From the NCBI GenBank assembly GCA_030278955.1, contig JAOANR010000004.1, positions 20,778,976 to 20,842,975 on the forward strand: a stretch of DNA of 64,000 nt. The letters are read 5' to 3'. The notes under the pieces were generated by a model. The model searched no databases. It was not told where the DNA came from and saw only the letters and a program-made list of their open reading frames with translations. Both the position numbers and the translations under genes were made by a program. Below are positions 11,527-24,400 of the stretch, piece by piece. Source of the DNA: Hygrophila difformis. Its lineage: Eukaryota; Streptophyta; Magnoliopsida; Lamiales; Acanthaceae. Each line of letters begins with the position of its first letter. Position 1 is the stretch's first letter.

Positions 11527-12268
11527 ATCTATCAAAGAATTCAATTGAAAAAGAAGAATGAAAGAGTTTAAAAGTTGAGAGGGTATTAGGGAAAATGGAG
11601 AAGCTAAGGCCCCCTCAGTACTCAAGTGGGGCGATCCACCCTTCATTTCATATCACTTGTGGCCCTCCCCCGTCCCCCCGTTATACATCTATATATCTAT
11701 ATTTAAATCAAATATATATATATATATATATATGTATGTATACTCATACATACGCATTTGTTTCACTTATAATCAAATTTCAAATGGATAATTAATAGTA
11801 ATACTAAAAATTTTAAAGCTATCATATTCTTCTTTTAGAAATTACAATGTGTATGGTAAGTAATGGAGTACAATGTATTGCACTTAATTAGCAACATTGA
11901 GATTTAGTGGACTTTTTGTTTCTTTTATATATAGACTATAGTGGAGTTATGTACTAGGCTAGCTTTAAATTGTTCACTTCTAATAATTACTCATTATTGT
12001 TCTCTAAAAATATAGCATCAGTTTTTACTTAAGAAAAATAAAATAAAATACAAGCGATAAATGGATTAAATTATATATCGCGTACCTAAAAATTAAAATA
12101 ATATTTTTTTTAATAAAAAAAAGTAAAATGATTGATGCTCTCTCTAAATATTTTTTACTTGTAGCAATATTATATTGTACCAATAATATTGTCGTTAGTT
12201 AATTTCAAAGTGTAAATATAAATGTAATGCACGTATTTATTAGCATTAGAATACTTTGGTGTTTTAAT
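11527..12268. other. AT-rich intergenic DNA with a (TA)n run
   Basis: No gene is recognised. An (AT)n microsatellite sits at about 11712-11732. Confidence 0.4.
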
Positions 12269-12277
12269 TATTATTGT

Positions 12278-12438
12278 CGTTAGACCAAGTGGTTAAGTCC
12301 CTCGACTTTCAATGGAAGGTTTCGATTCCCCACAGCCCCCTTATCCCTCCCTCTTATTTTCCTTTGGAATATGTGTGGCATGAACTCCCACCACCTCTTC
12401 TCTAGCCTGTATAGGTTGTTTAGCAAAAAAAAAAAGAA
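12278..12438 (+). mobile_element. tRNA-derived SINE
   Basis: A box-A-like ACCAAGTGGTTAAGTCCCTC and a box-B-like GGTTTCGATTCCC come first, followed by the shared body CCTTATCCCTCCCTCTTATT and TATGTGTGGCATGAACTCCC, ending in an A-rich tail (12425-12438). A perfect 9-bp direct repeat TATTATTGT flanks it at 12269-12277 and 12439-12447. Confidence 0.85.
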
Positions 12439-12447
12439 TATTATTGT

Positions 12448-13642
12448 ATAATAGAATTATACTACTAAGGCAAGCTATAGATAATTCACTTTTATTTGCT
12501 CCTTGTTCTTAAAATGGAACCCGTTTCTTACTTGTAATCAACAAATGCATTAATCAATTATATGTACTTATGTAGTGTACATCAAAATTAAAGAAATAAC
12601 TACTAGGAAAAAAAATTAAATGCTTTGTGCTCTCGCTAAAGCACTTTTGCATTTTAATTCTACTAATTATTATTGGTGGATACCCCGTTATTCACCAAAA
12701 AATGATTGTCGGTAAATCGAAACAAATAAATAGGTCACATCTACTACGACTCAAATTGCAAATTTGCATATCAATTATTTTCTGAGGAAAAGATATGAAG
12801 CATGGTATGCCCAATGCCCATGTTACCCATTTATTCTCCACTTACATTGAACATATATGATCACCCATAGAAAGATGTATGGTATGTAATGTAGGAAAAA
12901 ATACATAAAAAGATCCAAAATGACATGAATTATAGAGACATGAAAATTCAATGGAAAGAAATTATTAAAATTGGGAAGTAATTGGAATTTGGAGGTGACA
13001 GTGAAGGTGGCCTCCGTTATTTGTTGGAATGGGAAACGACAACTTATTACACCTACGCTTTGATCATATTTTGTACAAAATTATCTCCCACTATTATTAT
13101 ATTGTTTTTATTTTTTATTGTTGTTCCTTATTTTCATTATTCTTATTATTATTGGAAGTTATTATTTCATCCCTTTTCTTTTTCTTTTTCTTTTTTGGGT
13201 GGTCGCTTTTCTACGTCTTCCGTCTTGTTGAAGTGACTATTTTCCCCGTTCCGTTTTTGCATTTTTCTTATTTCCATTTTGCCTTTTTTAAAAGCTGAAA
13301 TATTATTGCCTTTCTAATTTTTTTTCTTTGTTTTTACACATTTGTTTTCTGGTTCTATTGGTATCTTTAATTTCTATATTAAATCTCACATGCACCTATC
13401 TCTCAATGTAGTTTCTCTATTTTTTTAAAATAATTTTTTTTTTTTTCTGATCCAATCAATTGGTCGTTTTACTAGCCGAGGACCGGATGAGTGTGTAATA
13501 TAATTCCTTCATACTTTGCGTTGTAAGATAGCAAACACGGCCATAATAAAATACATATATAGAACTTAATAATAATATTTACGTACTTCAGCAAGAAGGA
13601 TTCTTTCCTATTTAAACAATACTAGTGTTTTTTTTAGGTGAA
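12448..13642. other. AT-rich intergenic DNA with a pyrimidine tract
   Basis: The stretch 13090-13320 is strongly T/C-rich on the plus strand, with several T-runs. No coding homology or terminal repeat was found. Confidence 0.4.
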
Positions 13643-13670
13643 CTAGCACACCCGTCCGCGCAATGCGCGG
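13643..13670 (-). other. Candidate Helitron 3' terminus
   Basis: Read on the minus strand, the hairpin CCGCGC-ATT-GCGCGG is followed by ACGGGTGTG, then CTAG and a T. A short GC hairpin about ten bases before CTRR-T is the hallmark of Helitron 3' ends. No matching 5' TC end or Rep/helicase frame was found to the right, so only the terminus is called. Confidence 0.4.
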
Positions 13671-14099
13671 AAAGAAAAATTTATATTTTTTTTAAAAAAT
13701 AAATAACATAATATTTAAAAATTTAGTTCATGCAATTTTCTGACCATATTATTGAGAAAAATTGTGACAAAGTGGTTTAGCAACTTTGATAATTAAACTA
13801 TTTTCTTAATCCAGTTGTTTGATTGATTTAGCCCATAATCATTTTTTTTTGTTTACATTACTTAATTTATACATTTACATTACTTAATATATTTGATTTT
13901 ACATTTTTTTTGGGTAGAGATATTTTAGCTTACATTACTTAATTTATAGTATATTTTTTTGCTGAGTATTTAATGTATATTTTAATTTAATTAATTTATA
14001 AATTGCATTTTTTTTTAATTTTATCTTTTAATTTAACCCCAATTTACATTTTATATACTAATTTATTATTATTATTACAATCTAATAATGCTATTGGAC

Positions 14100-14450
14100 T
14101 CCTTGACCAATCCTCCAACCCCTGGCTCTGATCTTGCATCAGATTAAATACCGGAGAGACGCCGTAGGGCGCTGTTCAGTTCATCATCTACTTCGCCGGG
14201 TAACATGGTCAGGGATTGTCTAGCAAAACATGGTACATCTTTAGAAGAATTCTACACTACTTGGGTCTTTTCCCAGACTTCACGCACGGGGCGTTAGCGG
14301 CAGATTCTTCCGACGTGTGGTTCCCCAGAGGCTTTAGCTCATTTTCTCCTTTATGCTTTTTGGACACCTCATTTGCTGCTCTTTTCCTTTATTTTATTTT
14401 CTACTTGTTATTTATCTTCGGCTTCCAACAAAAATAATGTTAAAAATAAT
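14100..14450 (+). pseudogene. Possible LINE RNase H remnant
   Basis: One frame reads GNMVRDCLAKHGTSLEEFY, resembling the GN-x-VAD-LA-KHG motif at the C-terminus of the RNase H domain of plant LINE-1 type non-LTR elements. The adjoining sequence is in another frame and has stops. The patch is clearly richer in G+C than the DNA around it. The call rests on this single motif. Confidence 0.35.
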
Positions 14451-16493
14451 CTTAGAACATTGTTCACATAAATGTGAATTGGCTAATACAAATATAATCG
14501 TGAATTTATAATTCTCATTTTATATTATACTATATTATACAACTATATAATATATATTTATTCAAACGAAGTTAAAAAAATATTGGATATCAAAATAAAT
14601 ATTTTTAATTTATGTAGGGTTATTATACCTTTAAAATTGGCCCGATTTGGCAAATAAGCTAAATGAAATTACCTTATTCTAATCAATTTAAGACAAATTA
14701 GCTTATTTAAAAAGATAAAATAACTTAAAATAGTGTTTAATAAACTCTTTTTGAAAGACGTTGCAAATAGCAGTATTTTGGAATTAGCTTATTATAAATA
14801 AAAAAAATTATCTCAAAACTGCCAAACAACTAACTAATTTATTATTCAAATTACTCATATAATGAATTAACAGCTAATAATTAATTCTCAAACATGACAA
14901 TTAATTAACAGGTTCTATAAAATATAGGATACCTACCTTGCATTTATCCACCAATCAAAATTAGATTAAGATCTTAAAGATTTATGAATAAATTATTCAC
15001 TAATTTTAAACTAATTGGCCGTGGATTCCAAAATTCAGCTATAATGAGATAGGTCTGAATGATAATGGTAGAAGATATATATATATATATACTATATATA
15101 TTATTAACTTAAAAATACTCCATATATAATATGAATAATATCCTAAGGTGATACACCTTAAATTGGAAGAAAAATACAACATATATAGTCATAAAATTAA
15201 ATATACAAACAAATTTACATTGCATGATTAATTGAAACGTAAGATTTAGAAAAGGAAAAGAACGTGAATCAATGCCATACTAAGATTCAACTTTAGCTGG
15301 ACATTTAAGTTCTAATGGCTAATAAGCTATCTATTAATATATCAAATTTTAATTAGTTGAATAATAAAATGTGTTCTGTTCCACATACAAATCTTATTAA
15401 TGAAATCCACAAAAACTTCAATTTAAAATTTTATTGATTGAATTTAAATTTTAGTTAAAGCATATAACAATTTAAAAATTTTTATAATTATCTTATTACC
15501 TAATTTAAAATGATTTATAGTTAGTATTTAATTCATTTGATTATCTTCCCAACTTTTCAAATTTAATTAAATAATAGTTGTTTTTATAATTTATAGTGAA
15601 CTTAAATCAATTAAAAAATATATAAAAATATATATCTAAAAGGCATCATATCATAAGGGAATAATATATTAACAAAAGAAAGAAAATACATAAATAGAAA
15701 TAAAGTGGGAACATCTTCAAATTTACATTGTTCAATTCTTTTTATCTATTGTTGAATTTCGAATAAAGAAATCAAACAAACAATAACAAATCAACATAAA
15801 ACATACTTCATGATATCCAAACAATTTTGAATAGTATACAAAGGAGAACGACAAAAACAATCTGTAGAGTGTGACTTCATTGGAATACTGCATTCAACAA
15901 CATGTAATCCTGCAATTATAATGGAAAAATATTAGAAACATATATATTAGCATTATGTAAATTTTAAAAAATACCATTAACATTATTCACGCGCGGAGTA
16001 AAAAATAAAGATTTTTACATGAATAGCAAGATGAAGAATATTTTGCAACAAAAGAAATAAAATTAACATGTAACAAAAAAAAATATTAGGAAAATATTGG
16101 CTTGGGAAATATTGCAATGCATGAGAAGAAGAAAAAAGAGTTGTTTAAAAATAAAATTCAAAATTAGAAAGAAATAAAGAAATAAGAAAGTATAAGAATA
16201 AAGAAATAAAATATGAGGGGATGATGATTTAAAGACAACCATGAGATTAGATAGATGAGTGAAGTATTTATAGAGAAATAGGAGGAGGTTTGATGGAGGG
16301 ATGCAAATATTAGAGGAATGGAATATATAATAGTATAAATTAATTAAAGATATTGTAATATTTTAAAGATTTAATGAAATAAAAATTTATAATATATATT
16401 ATAAAGATTTTATAGTTAGTTTTGCACTAACAAAATAATTTTATGATGAAAGGATTTGCGACCATAATGTTTTTTTTTAAAAAACATTAATCA
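14451..16493. other. Very AT-rich intergenic DNA
   Basis: About 2 kb of strongly AT-rich sequence with A- and T-runs and short (TA)n stretches (for example 15079-15101). No gene or clear repeat boundaries are seen. Confidence 0.5.
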
Positions 16494-16504
16494 AATAATG
16501 ATTT

Positions 16505-16651
16505 ATTTTTTGGTATACAGTGACAACTCATGTGTCGGCAAAGGTGTGTGGGAGCCCAAACCACACAAATTACAAAGGGGAATAAAGGGGAGGGATATGG
16601 GGCCGGGTGGGGATCGAACCCCCAACCTATGGTTGGTGGAAGGGGGACTTG
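16505..16651 (-). mobile_element. tRNA-derived SINE, 3' portion (split by CRM element)
   Basis: On the minus strand box B reads GGTTCGATCCC (complement of 16610-16622), followed by the family body. The SINE is cut by the CRM insertion at 16652 and resumes at 25620-25644. The complete SINE is bounded by a perfect 11-bp direct repeat AATAATGATTT at 16494-16504 and 25645-25655, across more than 9 kb. Confidence 0.85.
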
Positions 16652-17119
16652 TAGCGTGGAATCCAAATCTACAATATTAATTATTCCATTGGGACCATGG
16701 TCCAGGACCAGGACCCGGAAGTTCACGGACCAGATTGCAACCCTTCTCAAGACTGCAGAATTCACAGAAGAAATTAACAGAGGAGAAGGTAGCAGTCTGA
16801 AAGCATTGATCATGATCCAGCTCGAAGAGGCCGGAGGGATTCCATCCACGGAATCCCCAATTTTGAAGAATTAAGCCATCGCCGTCGCCGGAGAGTCGCC
16901 GGAAAGTCATCGGAGGAGTTACCGGAGCACCGGAGCATCACCGGAGGACAAAACGGAGCTCCCCGGAAAGTTGGCCGGAAGTTGGCCAGAGGTCGGCCGG
17001 AGCCACCGTCGGTCGCCGGACAATTTTCGGACATGTCGGAGATTGGTCGGATATTATACTTTGTAATAGTATAGGAAAATAAGGGCATGCAAAATTTGGT
17101 TAAGGCACGGGAGTTAATG

Positions 17120-17560
17120 TGAAATAGGTGATGCAGTTTAAACTGCATCGATGCGGTATAAACCGCATCACCGTCGATGCGGTCTTTAAAACCGCATTGG
17201 CTAAAGACCGCATCGGCCTTCACTCCCATCCACTTCCAAATCGATGCGATATATACCGCATCGCCCCCTTTTTCCGCCTCAGTTATTATTATTATTATTA
17301 TTATTCTCTAAGTCTTCGATGCGGTTTCGATGTCTGATGCGGTATAAACCGCATTGCCCTTAATCAAACCGCATCGCCTCAGTCTAGTATTATTATTATT
17401 ATGAGTCATCGATGCGGTCTGTTTGATCGATGCAGTATAATCCGCATCGACCCAAACCGCATCGCTCCAGTCTGTATTTGTAGGCCTTTTATATCCAATA
17501 CGGTCTTTTCCCTCCGATGCGATATAAACCGCATCCGTCCCTTAAACCCGCATTAGGCCA
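17120..17560 (+). repeat. Palindrome array GATGCGGT..ACCGCATC in CRM 5' LTR
   Basis: More than ten half-sites ATGCGGT or ACCGCAT occur, many paired as GATGCGGTATAAACCGCATC-type palindromes with a TATAAA or TTTAAA centre, separated by CG-rich or (TTA)n spacers. The corresponding block in the 3' LTR is 24800-25175, and a third group lies in the leader at about 18655-18915. Confidence 0.85.
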
Positions 17561-17606
17561 TAATTTGCTGTATTTTTATTTCTTTTTGTTTTCCAAGGGG
17601 TTGGCC

Positions 17607-17614
17607 TATAAATA
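17607..17614 (+). promoter_or_regulatory. TATA box of CRM 5' LTR
   Basis: TATAAATA is followed by a C/T-rich start region. The same element is found at 25240-25247 in the 3' LTR. Confidence 0.65.
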
Positions 17615-17993
17615 TGTCCTCCCCCTTCATTTGTAACCATCTTTTGCTTGAATGAAATATCTACTTTCTCTTCAAAAGATCAAAACCGAGAGCACTCTCA
17701 CTCTCACACACCTTTGTATGTTTTTTGGGAAACATTCATCATCTTGGATTGAAGCATCCATTGTGATTACACAAACCAAGGCTTGAGTTGAAGGATTGGG
17801 TTGAGGTCAAGGTTTCTACATCTTGGTTGCTTCCCCCGACGGTTCTTGTTGCGGTTTAGCTTCTCTATCCCTTTTATTTTTGTATTTGAGTACATCTTCT
17901 TACATCCATCATCTCCTTAATCTTCTGCATAAACTCTCTTAATCATCCCTAAACAAGTTAGTAACCAAGAGATCCATGGCATCCTAATTAATT

Positions 17994-18005
17994 TGGTATC
18001 AGAGC
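17994..18005 (+). other. CRM primer-binding site (initiator-Met tRNA)
   Basis: TGGTATCAGAGC, complementary to the 3' end of plant initiator-Met tRNA, lies 12 bases after the 5' LTR. Confidence 0.9.
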
Positions 18006-18654
18006 TTCTTGGTTCTACTTGTTATTATCTTGAAAAATCCAAAAATATATATGTTAAGTGTTCTTGTGTTATTCTCTCAAAAATTCGAAAACCCTAGAAA
18101 TATTGTTCTTGTTGTTTTGTGCTACTGTTTTTGTGTTTAGTTCTTGTTTTAGATCTTGGTTATCTTGTGTTGTGCTCACTACCGTGCCCCATTCTCACTC
18201 TTGAACCCACACATTTTTCCCATTATGTATTTTGAGTGCATGATATTTTGTTTGAGAAATTATTAGGGCATATTTGATCACAACAGTGGGGTTGTTTAGG
18301 GTTTGGGGTGTGAGATTGTTTGTTTTGTCTTGGTGTGTTCTTGGTGTGTTCATCCGAAAAATCCATCTTGTTCTTCCCAATATTCACATTGTTCTTGACA
18401 ATATCCATTTTGTCTTGACAATATTTTAATAGATAGGATCTTGTAATGATGGTGCATGTTGCATGAAAAAGGCTATGTAATAGAGGTACTCATTTATTAT
18501 GTCCAATCATTTGCCATAAATCGGCACCTTGATTAGTGTGTTGTAATAGGATTGGATACTAGAAAATATTGAGCATTTAATGCCATAAGAAGTACCCGAC
18601 CAAGAGCTGAAAAAGGAGGAAGAAAGTCAAGAATTGTGGGCAAAAATTTGAAAC

Positions 18655-18915
18655 CAATGCGGTCTATGATGCTCAATGCGGTTTAATTCGCATCAGCCCT
18701 AAGAAACCGCATCGCCCTCCAGCTGAGAAGAAATTCCAAGTTTGCGCACTCAATGCGGTTTGAGCAATCGATGCGGTATTCCATCTAAACCGCATCGCCT
18801 CTAAACCGCATCGCCAGGAGAATTTCGCACCAAGTCCAAGAAGCACCCCCAATGTGGTCTGATTGCCTCAATGCGATTTAACACCCATTTCGCACCACTC
18901 CTATAAACCGCATCG
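18655..18915 (+). repeat. Palindromic half-site cluster in CRM leader
   Basis: Additional AATGCGGT and ACCGCATC half-sites occur in the untranslated leader between primer-binding site and gag, matching those in the LTRs. They suggest that leader and LTR share an amplified motif. Confidence 0.75.
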
Positions 18916-19550
18916 ACTGGGCATTTTTATTTTTCTAAGTGTTGGAAATTTTCTTATTCCTTCACTTGTGATATTTTACTTCTATTTTTATTTTTCTTGA
19001 GCGGAATACAATAAGGTGAATATCGGACTGGCACAAACGTGAAACCCTAGCCCAAGAAGCCATTTGAGTAATTTTTGCAATAAAGTGGATATTGGACTGG
19101 CACCTTGTGAAACATAGCCCGAGAAGTCATTTGAGTATTCAGGGTATTATCCGAGTGTTTAGTGAGATTTTTACTTTACACTTCTATTGTGGGAACAGAT
19201 ACACTGTTGCTGTGATAATTGCTCGCATAAGGTGTTGAACATAATTGTCTGCATTGCATGATACATAATTATGCCTTATAATTTTGGATCGAGTCGAGCA
19301 GTTACATTTGTACCGTGTACTGCGCGTCCCATATCTCTGACCTCACTCTCTGAACACTTGGGCATTTGTTTGTGCTCACCGTGGACTGCATTTCATACCA
19401 GATTGTGAATCAACCCAGCATTCAGCCATCGGGTTGTGAGCAAACTGAGCAATATTTCCGAGTGATCCAGATAAATTCCCTCTGTTATTTTATATAATAT
19501 TTTCATCTTCTTTTCAGATATTGTTAATATTTTTCTGTTAGTATTTTGAC

Positions 19551-21149
19551 ATGGCAGGTTTAGGACAACCTACTAACAAGGATCTAATGGACGTACTGCT
19601 GAAAATGACTGGTCGTTTGGACAATGTGGACCAGTGAATGGACAGTATGGACCAGAGGATCGATGATTTGAGTCAATGGGTCGACTCTTTCAAGGACGAC
19701 ATGACCATGCATGGCATTGCTGTTGAATCTGAAGTCATGAGGCGTCTTGAGCTAAAAATCCAGGAAGTGTTTGACAAGCAAACTCCGCAGGCCACTCCTC
19801 AGGCCACTCCACCTTCGACATCTGGAACCCCTCGTAGCCACCACAGTGGACCACATGGTGTTCAAGCACACGAAATGGAGGATGCTGAAGCCGAGCTCGA
19901 GGCCCAGCAACAGGGACCCCGACGAGGTTGTCGGAACAATCCTGTGCCACAGACACCCGCAAATCTCCAACCTCCATGAGTTCCTGCTCCGCATCGACCA
20001 GCCAGGCATCAACAGCATGAATCTGAATCAGACCCCAAAGAAGAGGAAGTCTACAGGAACCCCCGCCGAAATAACCACAATGATGAGCCCGACCATGACT
20101 TGAAGGGGATCAAGTTCGACATTCCCCCATTCAAGGGTACATCCAATCCGGATGAATTCCTCGAATGGAAGCATTCGATGGAGCTCATTTTCAACTGCCA
20201 TAACTACGCAGACATCAAAAAGGTCAATGTGGTCGTCTGTGCTTTCAAAGATTACGCGTTAGTATGGTGGCAAAAAGTGACTCATGACATTCATCGGAAT
20301 GGCTATGATCCCATTCGGACTTGGGCTACATTGACACGAACCATGGAGAACAGATTTGTCCCATCTCACTACCGACATGACTTATACGATAAGCTTGCAT
20401 TTCTTGTTCAAGGGAACAGGTCGGTAGAGGAATTCTACAAAGAGATGGAGACTCTCTTACTGAAAGCCGGAGTAATCGAAGACGAAGGCATCACAAAGTT
20501 TATATTTCTCAAAGGACTTCGAGTCGAGATCCGAAAAGAGACGAAGCTTCGACCATACGACACTCTGTCTGATTTGGTGGAGTTAGCCATGAAACTTGAG
20601 ACTGATGAGCGACCTCGAGTGCAAAAGCCGCAGTACAGACATGATTCCAGATCCAATTCCCAGAAGCCCTGGAATCAAAAGACATTCATTCCACGGGACG
20701 AAAAGCCAAAATCGAAGGGTTTTGAAATGGCCAAAGAGTTTAAGACCTACCGTCCGGAAGGTCCTAAACCTGCGGTCATCGAGAGACTCAAATTTGAAAA
20801 GGATCGGAAGAAGGAGGTCACGTGCTTCAAATGTGGACGAAAGGGACATTACTCGCCTGAGTGCCCTTTCACCAAAATAGCTGCACTCTTGGAAGACGGA
20901 TCTTGGAGAATTATAGACTCTGATGATGGGCAAACAGAACAGGCTGAGAGAGAAGAAAATGAGGACAGTGAAGAATTTTATGCAGCCGAGGAAACAGTTG
21001 AAGAGGATCGCACCTTGACCAATCTGGTGGCCATGCGAACCCTCAGTGCTGAACGAACTGAAGAAAAACCTCGTGTTGACGAGCAAAGGGAGAATTTATT
21101 TTACTGTCATTGTGATTTAAAGGGAAATGTTGCTTCTGTAATGCTGTAA
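19551..21149 (+). pseudogene. CRM gag (nucleocapsid/capsid), two nonsense codons
   Basis: A 533-codon frame starts at ATG 19551 and is interrupted in frame by TGA at 19635-19637 and 19977-19979. After the second stop comes the retrotransposon gag core (KGIKFDIPPFKGTSNPDEFL, then VWWQKV, then GNRSVEEFYKEMETL). A CCHC zinc knuckle CFKCGRKGHYSPEC lies at about 20824-20865, followed by a Glu-rich tail. Gag packages the element RNA in cytoplasmic particles. Both stops are compatible with CGA-to-TGA transitions. The protease that should follow is degraded. Confidence 0.85.
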
Positions 21150-21444
21150 GTGCTTACGTTGTTCGCAGGTTAGGCATCCCAACCGAAGAACATCCGAGTC
21201 CCTACCACCTCCACTGGATGAACGACAATAGTGACCTGAAAGTCAATCGGAGAGCAAAAATTCCTATCAAGATCGGGTCCTATTCTGAAACGTAATCTGT
21301 GACGTCATTCCTACGACCGCTTGTCGCATTCTGCTAGGGCGACCGTGGTTATATGATCGCGATGTCAAATACAAGGGTCGTGCCAACTGTCTGTCTTTTA
21401 TTTTTAAACAAAAGAGAATAAATGTCAAGCCACTGTCTGTCAAG
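21150..21444 (+). pseudogene. CRM protease remnant
   Basis: Between gag and pol, frame-shifted pieces of the chromovirus protease region remain (LGIPTEEHPSPYHLHWMND, then PW-YDRDV). Judged against related elements, the stretch that should hold the catalytic Asp-Ser/Thr-Gly lies where the gag frame reads LKGNVASVML, and it is absent. The element cannot make its own protease. Confidence 0.6.
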
Positions 21445-24400
21445 ATGGTTCGAGCAGATCAAGAGATTCTGCGTGCCAACATGAAGAAGGATGAGCCAGA
21501 ACGGAAATCGAAAGACAAGGGAAAAACCCTGTGCATCGAAAGTACATCTGCCAACCCCTGCCTACTGACGACGCGGACCGATTTTGAGCAAGCAATGCGC
21601 GCACCAAGCTCAACAAGTTACTGTTTTCTTGCTTTTGCAAAACCTGTTGATGATATTCATAGAACTTGCACTGCTGCACCTGATCTCCCTGTGAATTTTT
21701 CCAGGATGTTAGACGAAAATGCATATATCTTCCCGGAAGAAGTTCCGGCTGGCTTACCACCTCTACGCGCTATCGAACATAAAATCGATTTCGTACCCGG
21801 CGCTTCGATTCTGAATCGGCCAGCCTATAGAATGAATCCGGATGAGTCTAAGGAAGTGCAGAGGCAAGTGCAAGAGCTGGTGAACAACGGATGGGTCCGA
21901 GAAAGCCTCTCACCTTGTGTTGTGCCTGTCTTATTGGTTCCCAAGAAGGACGGAACATGGCGCATGTGTGTAGACTGCCGAGCCGTGAATGCAATCACTA
22001 TCAAGTACCGGCACCCGATCCCCCGTTTGGACGACATGCTTGACGAGCTGGGTCACGCCAACATATTTTCCAAAATTGATTTACGAAGTGGTTATCATCA
22101 GATCCGGATGCAACCGGGAGATGAATGGAAGACGGCGTTCAAGACAAAATTTGGACTATATGAATGGCTAGTCATGCCATTCGGACTGACGAACGCGCCT
22201 TCAACATTCATACGGCTTATGAATGAGAACCTTCGTCCATTTATTAATAAATTTATAGTTGTATATTTTGATGACATTCTAGTGTACAGTTTTAATGAAT
22301 CTGATCATCTTTCCCATGTCCAACAGGTGTTGAACAAGTTATGGGAAGTTCGATTATATGCCAACAAGGAGAAGTGCACATTCCACGCAACTGAACTTTC
22401 CTTCCTCGGATATATTGTTGGACGTGGAGATCTTAAGGTCGACGAAACAAATATCAAGGCGATCTCAGAATGGAAGCCACCCACGAGCGTACATGAAGTT
22501 CGACAATTCTTGAGTCTGTGGGGTTTCTTTTGGAGATTCGTCCCGAATTTCAGTTTAATTGCGGCGCCCCTGACTTCATTACTCAAGAATGGACTTGCCT
22601 ACAAGTGGGGGCCGCCTGAGCAGAAAAGTTTTGAGGAACTGAAATCTAAGCTGACCCATGCACCGGTATTGGCCCTACCTGATTTTGACCTACCATTCGA
22701 GGTAGAGTGTGATGCATCGGGCACCGGCATGGGGGCAGTTTTATTGCAGAATGGAAAGCCGGTGGCATACCACAGCGAGAAGTTCTCCGGCGCTCAGTTG
22801 AATTATTCAACATACGACAAAGAACTCTACGCTATGGTCCAAGCGTTAAAGACGTGGCAATACTACCTTCGGGGCCGTGAGTTCATTATCCATACGGACC
22901 ATGAGACCCTAAAGCACATTCGGAACCAAGGTCAATTGGGAAAAAGGCATGCGCGATGGAGCAGATTTATCGAGACCTTCCCTTACGTCCTTAAGTACAA
23001 AAAGGGAAAGGAAAATATTGTTGCAGATGCTTTATCCCGACGGACAGCCTTGGCGACCATTGTCACGACACATCTAATCGGCTTTGAGCATATTAAGGAT
23101 CAATATACCACTGATCCTGATTTTTAGAACTTTTGGGCAGAGACCGAAAAGCACGGGTTCAAGGAGTTTTCTAGACTCGATGGATTTCTATATTTTGAGA
23201 ACCGGCTGTGCATCCCTAAGAGATCCGCTCGCGAATTATTGATCAAAGAAGTTCATAACGGGGACCTCATGGGCTATTTCAGGAGGACTGCCACTTTCGG
23301 TATTTTGAGTGAACGATTCTACTGGCCGAGAATGAGGAAGCAAGTGGATGACTTGATATCCAAATGCATCATCTGTCTGAAGGCGAAATCCACTTCGAAG
23401 CCACATGGGTTATTTATGCCTCTACCAATTCCCGAGGGACCATGGATAGATCTATCAATGGACTTCGTGCTGGGACTACCACGAACTGCTCGGAACAAGG
23501 ATTCAATATTTGTAGTGGTAGATCGCTTCAGCAAGATGGCACATTTTATCCCGTGCATGAAGACCAATGACGCCCACCACATCGCCAAATTATTTTTCAA
23601 GGAAGTGGTGCGTCTCCATGGGATCCCTAAGACGATCATGTCGGATCGGGACACGAAATTTGTCAGCTATTTCTGGAAATCTCTGTGGCATGAGATTAGC
23701 ACGAAGCTATTATTCTCCACAGCATATCACCCCCAAACAGACGGGCAAACTGAAGCCGTCAACAGAGTGCTAGGAAATCTGCTGCGGATTATTACTGCTT
23801 CAAGCTACAAGAGCTGGGACGAGTGTCTGCCCTATATCGAGTTTGCATATAGTAGACACGCCCACAGTGCCACGAACACGTCACCGTTCGAAATTATTTA
23901 TGGATTCAACCCTCTAATCCCTGTTGATCTGTTGCCATTACCTCATAATGAGCATTTTAATGTAAATGGCAGGGACAGGGCTCGGGCGATACAGGAACTT
24001 CATCGGAACGTCCAGGACAGCCTCAAGAAGGCCGCAGAAGCATATGCAAAGTATGCGAACAGAGGACGGAAGAAGCTGCTATTGAAACCCGGGGATTGGG
24101 TTTGGCTCCACATGAGGAAGGAGAGATTTCCAATGAAAAGGCGTGACAAACTTTCCCCGCCGGGAGACGGTCCATTCAGAGTATTGGAAAAGATCAATGA
24201 CAACACATATAGGCTGGAACTACCTCCTGAGTATGGAATCAATGCCACATTTAATGTTGCAGATCTCGCCCTCTACAAGGAAGATGAGGAAGAGCTTATT
24301 CGGTTGATGGCTCAACCTTCTCAAGGGGGAGGGGATGGCGTGGGAGCCAAATCTACAACATTGATTATTCCATCGGGACCATGCTCCAGCACCAGGACTC

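Larger units (their letters stand above)
16652..17981 (+). repeat. CRM element 5' LTR
   Basis: It is 1330 bp and ends ...GATCCATGGCA. It contains a CCGG-rich zone (16860-17040), a block of GATGCGGT/ACCGCATC palindromes (17120-17560) and a TATA box. The first about 220 bp still encode an open copy of the integrase tail (TRTRKFTDQIATLLK). Confidence 0.9.

Noticed and set aside
12278..12438. Functional tRNA genes at the box A/box B sequences (12278, 16505, 26478, 11334)
   Set aside because: They lack a complete cloverleaf and acceptor stem, continue into a shared non-tRNA body, and three of the four have target duplications, so they are SINEs.
14216..14437. A 73-residue membrane-like protein
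   Set aside because: The hydrophobic tail comes from T-rich DNA; another frame of the same stretch fits a decayed LINE RNase H better.
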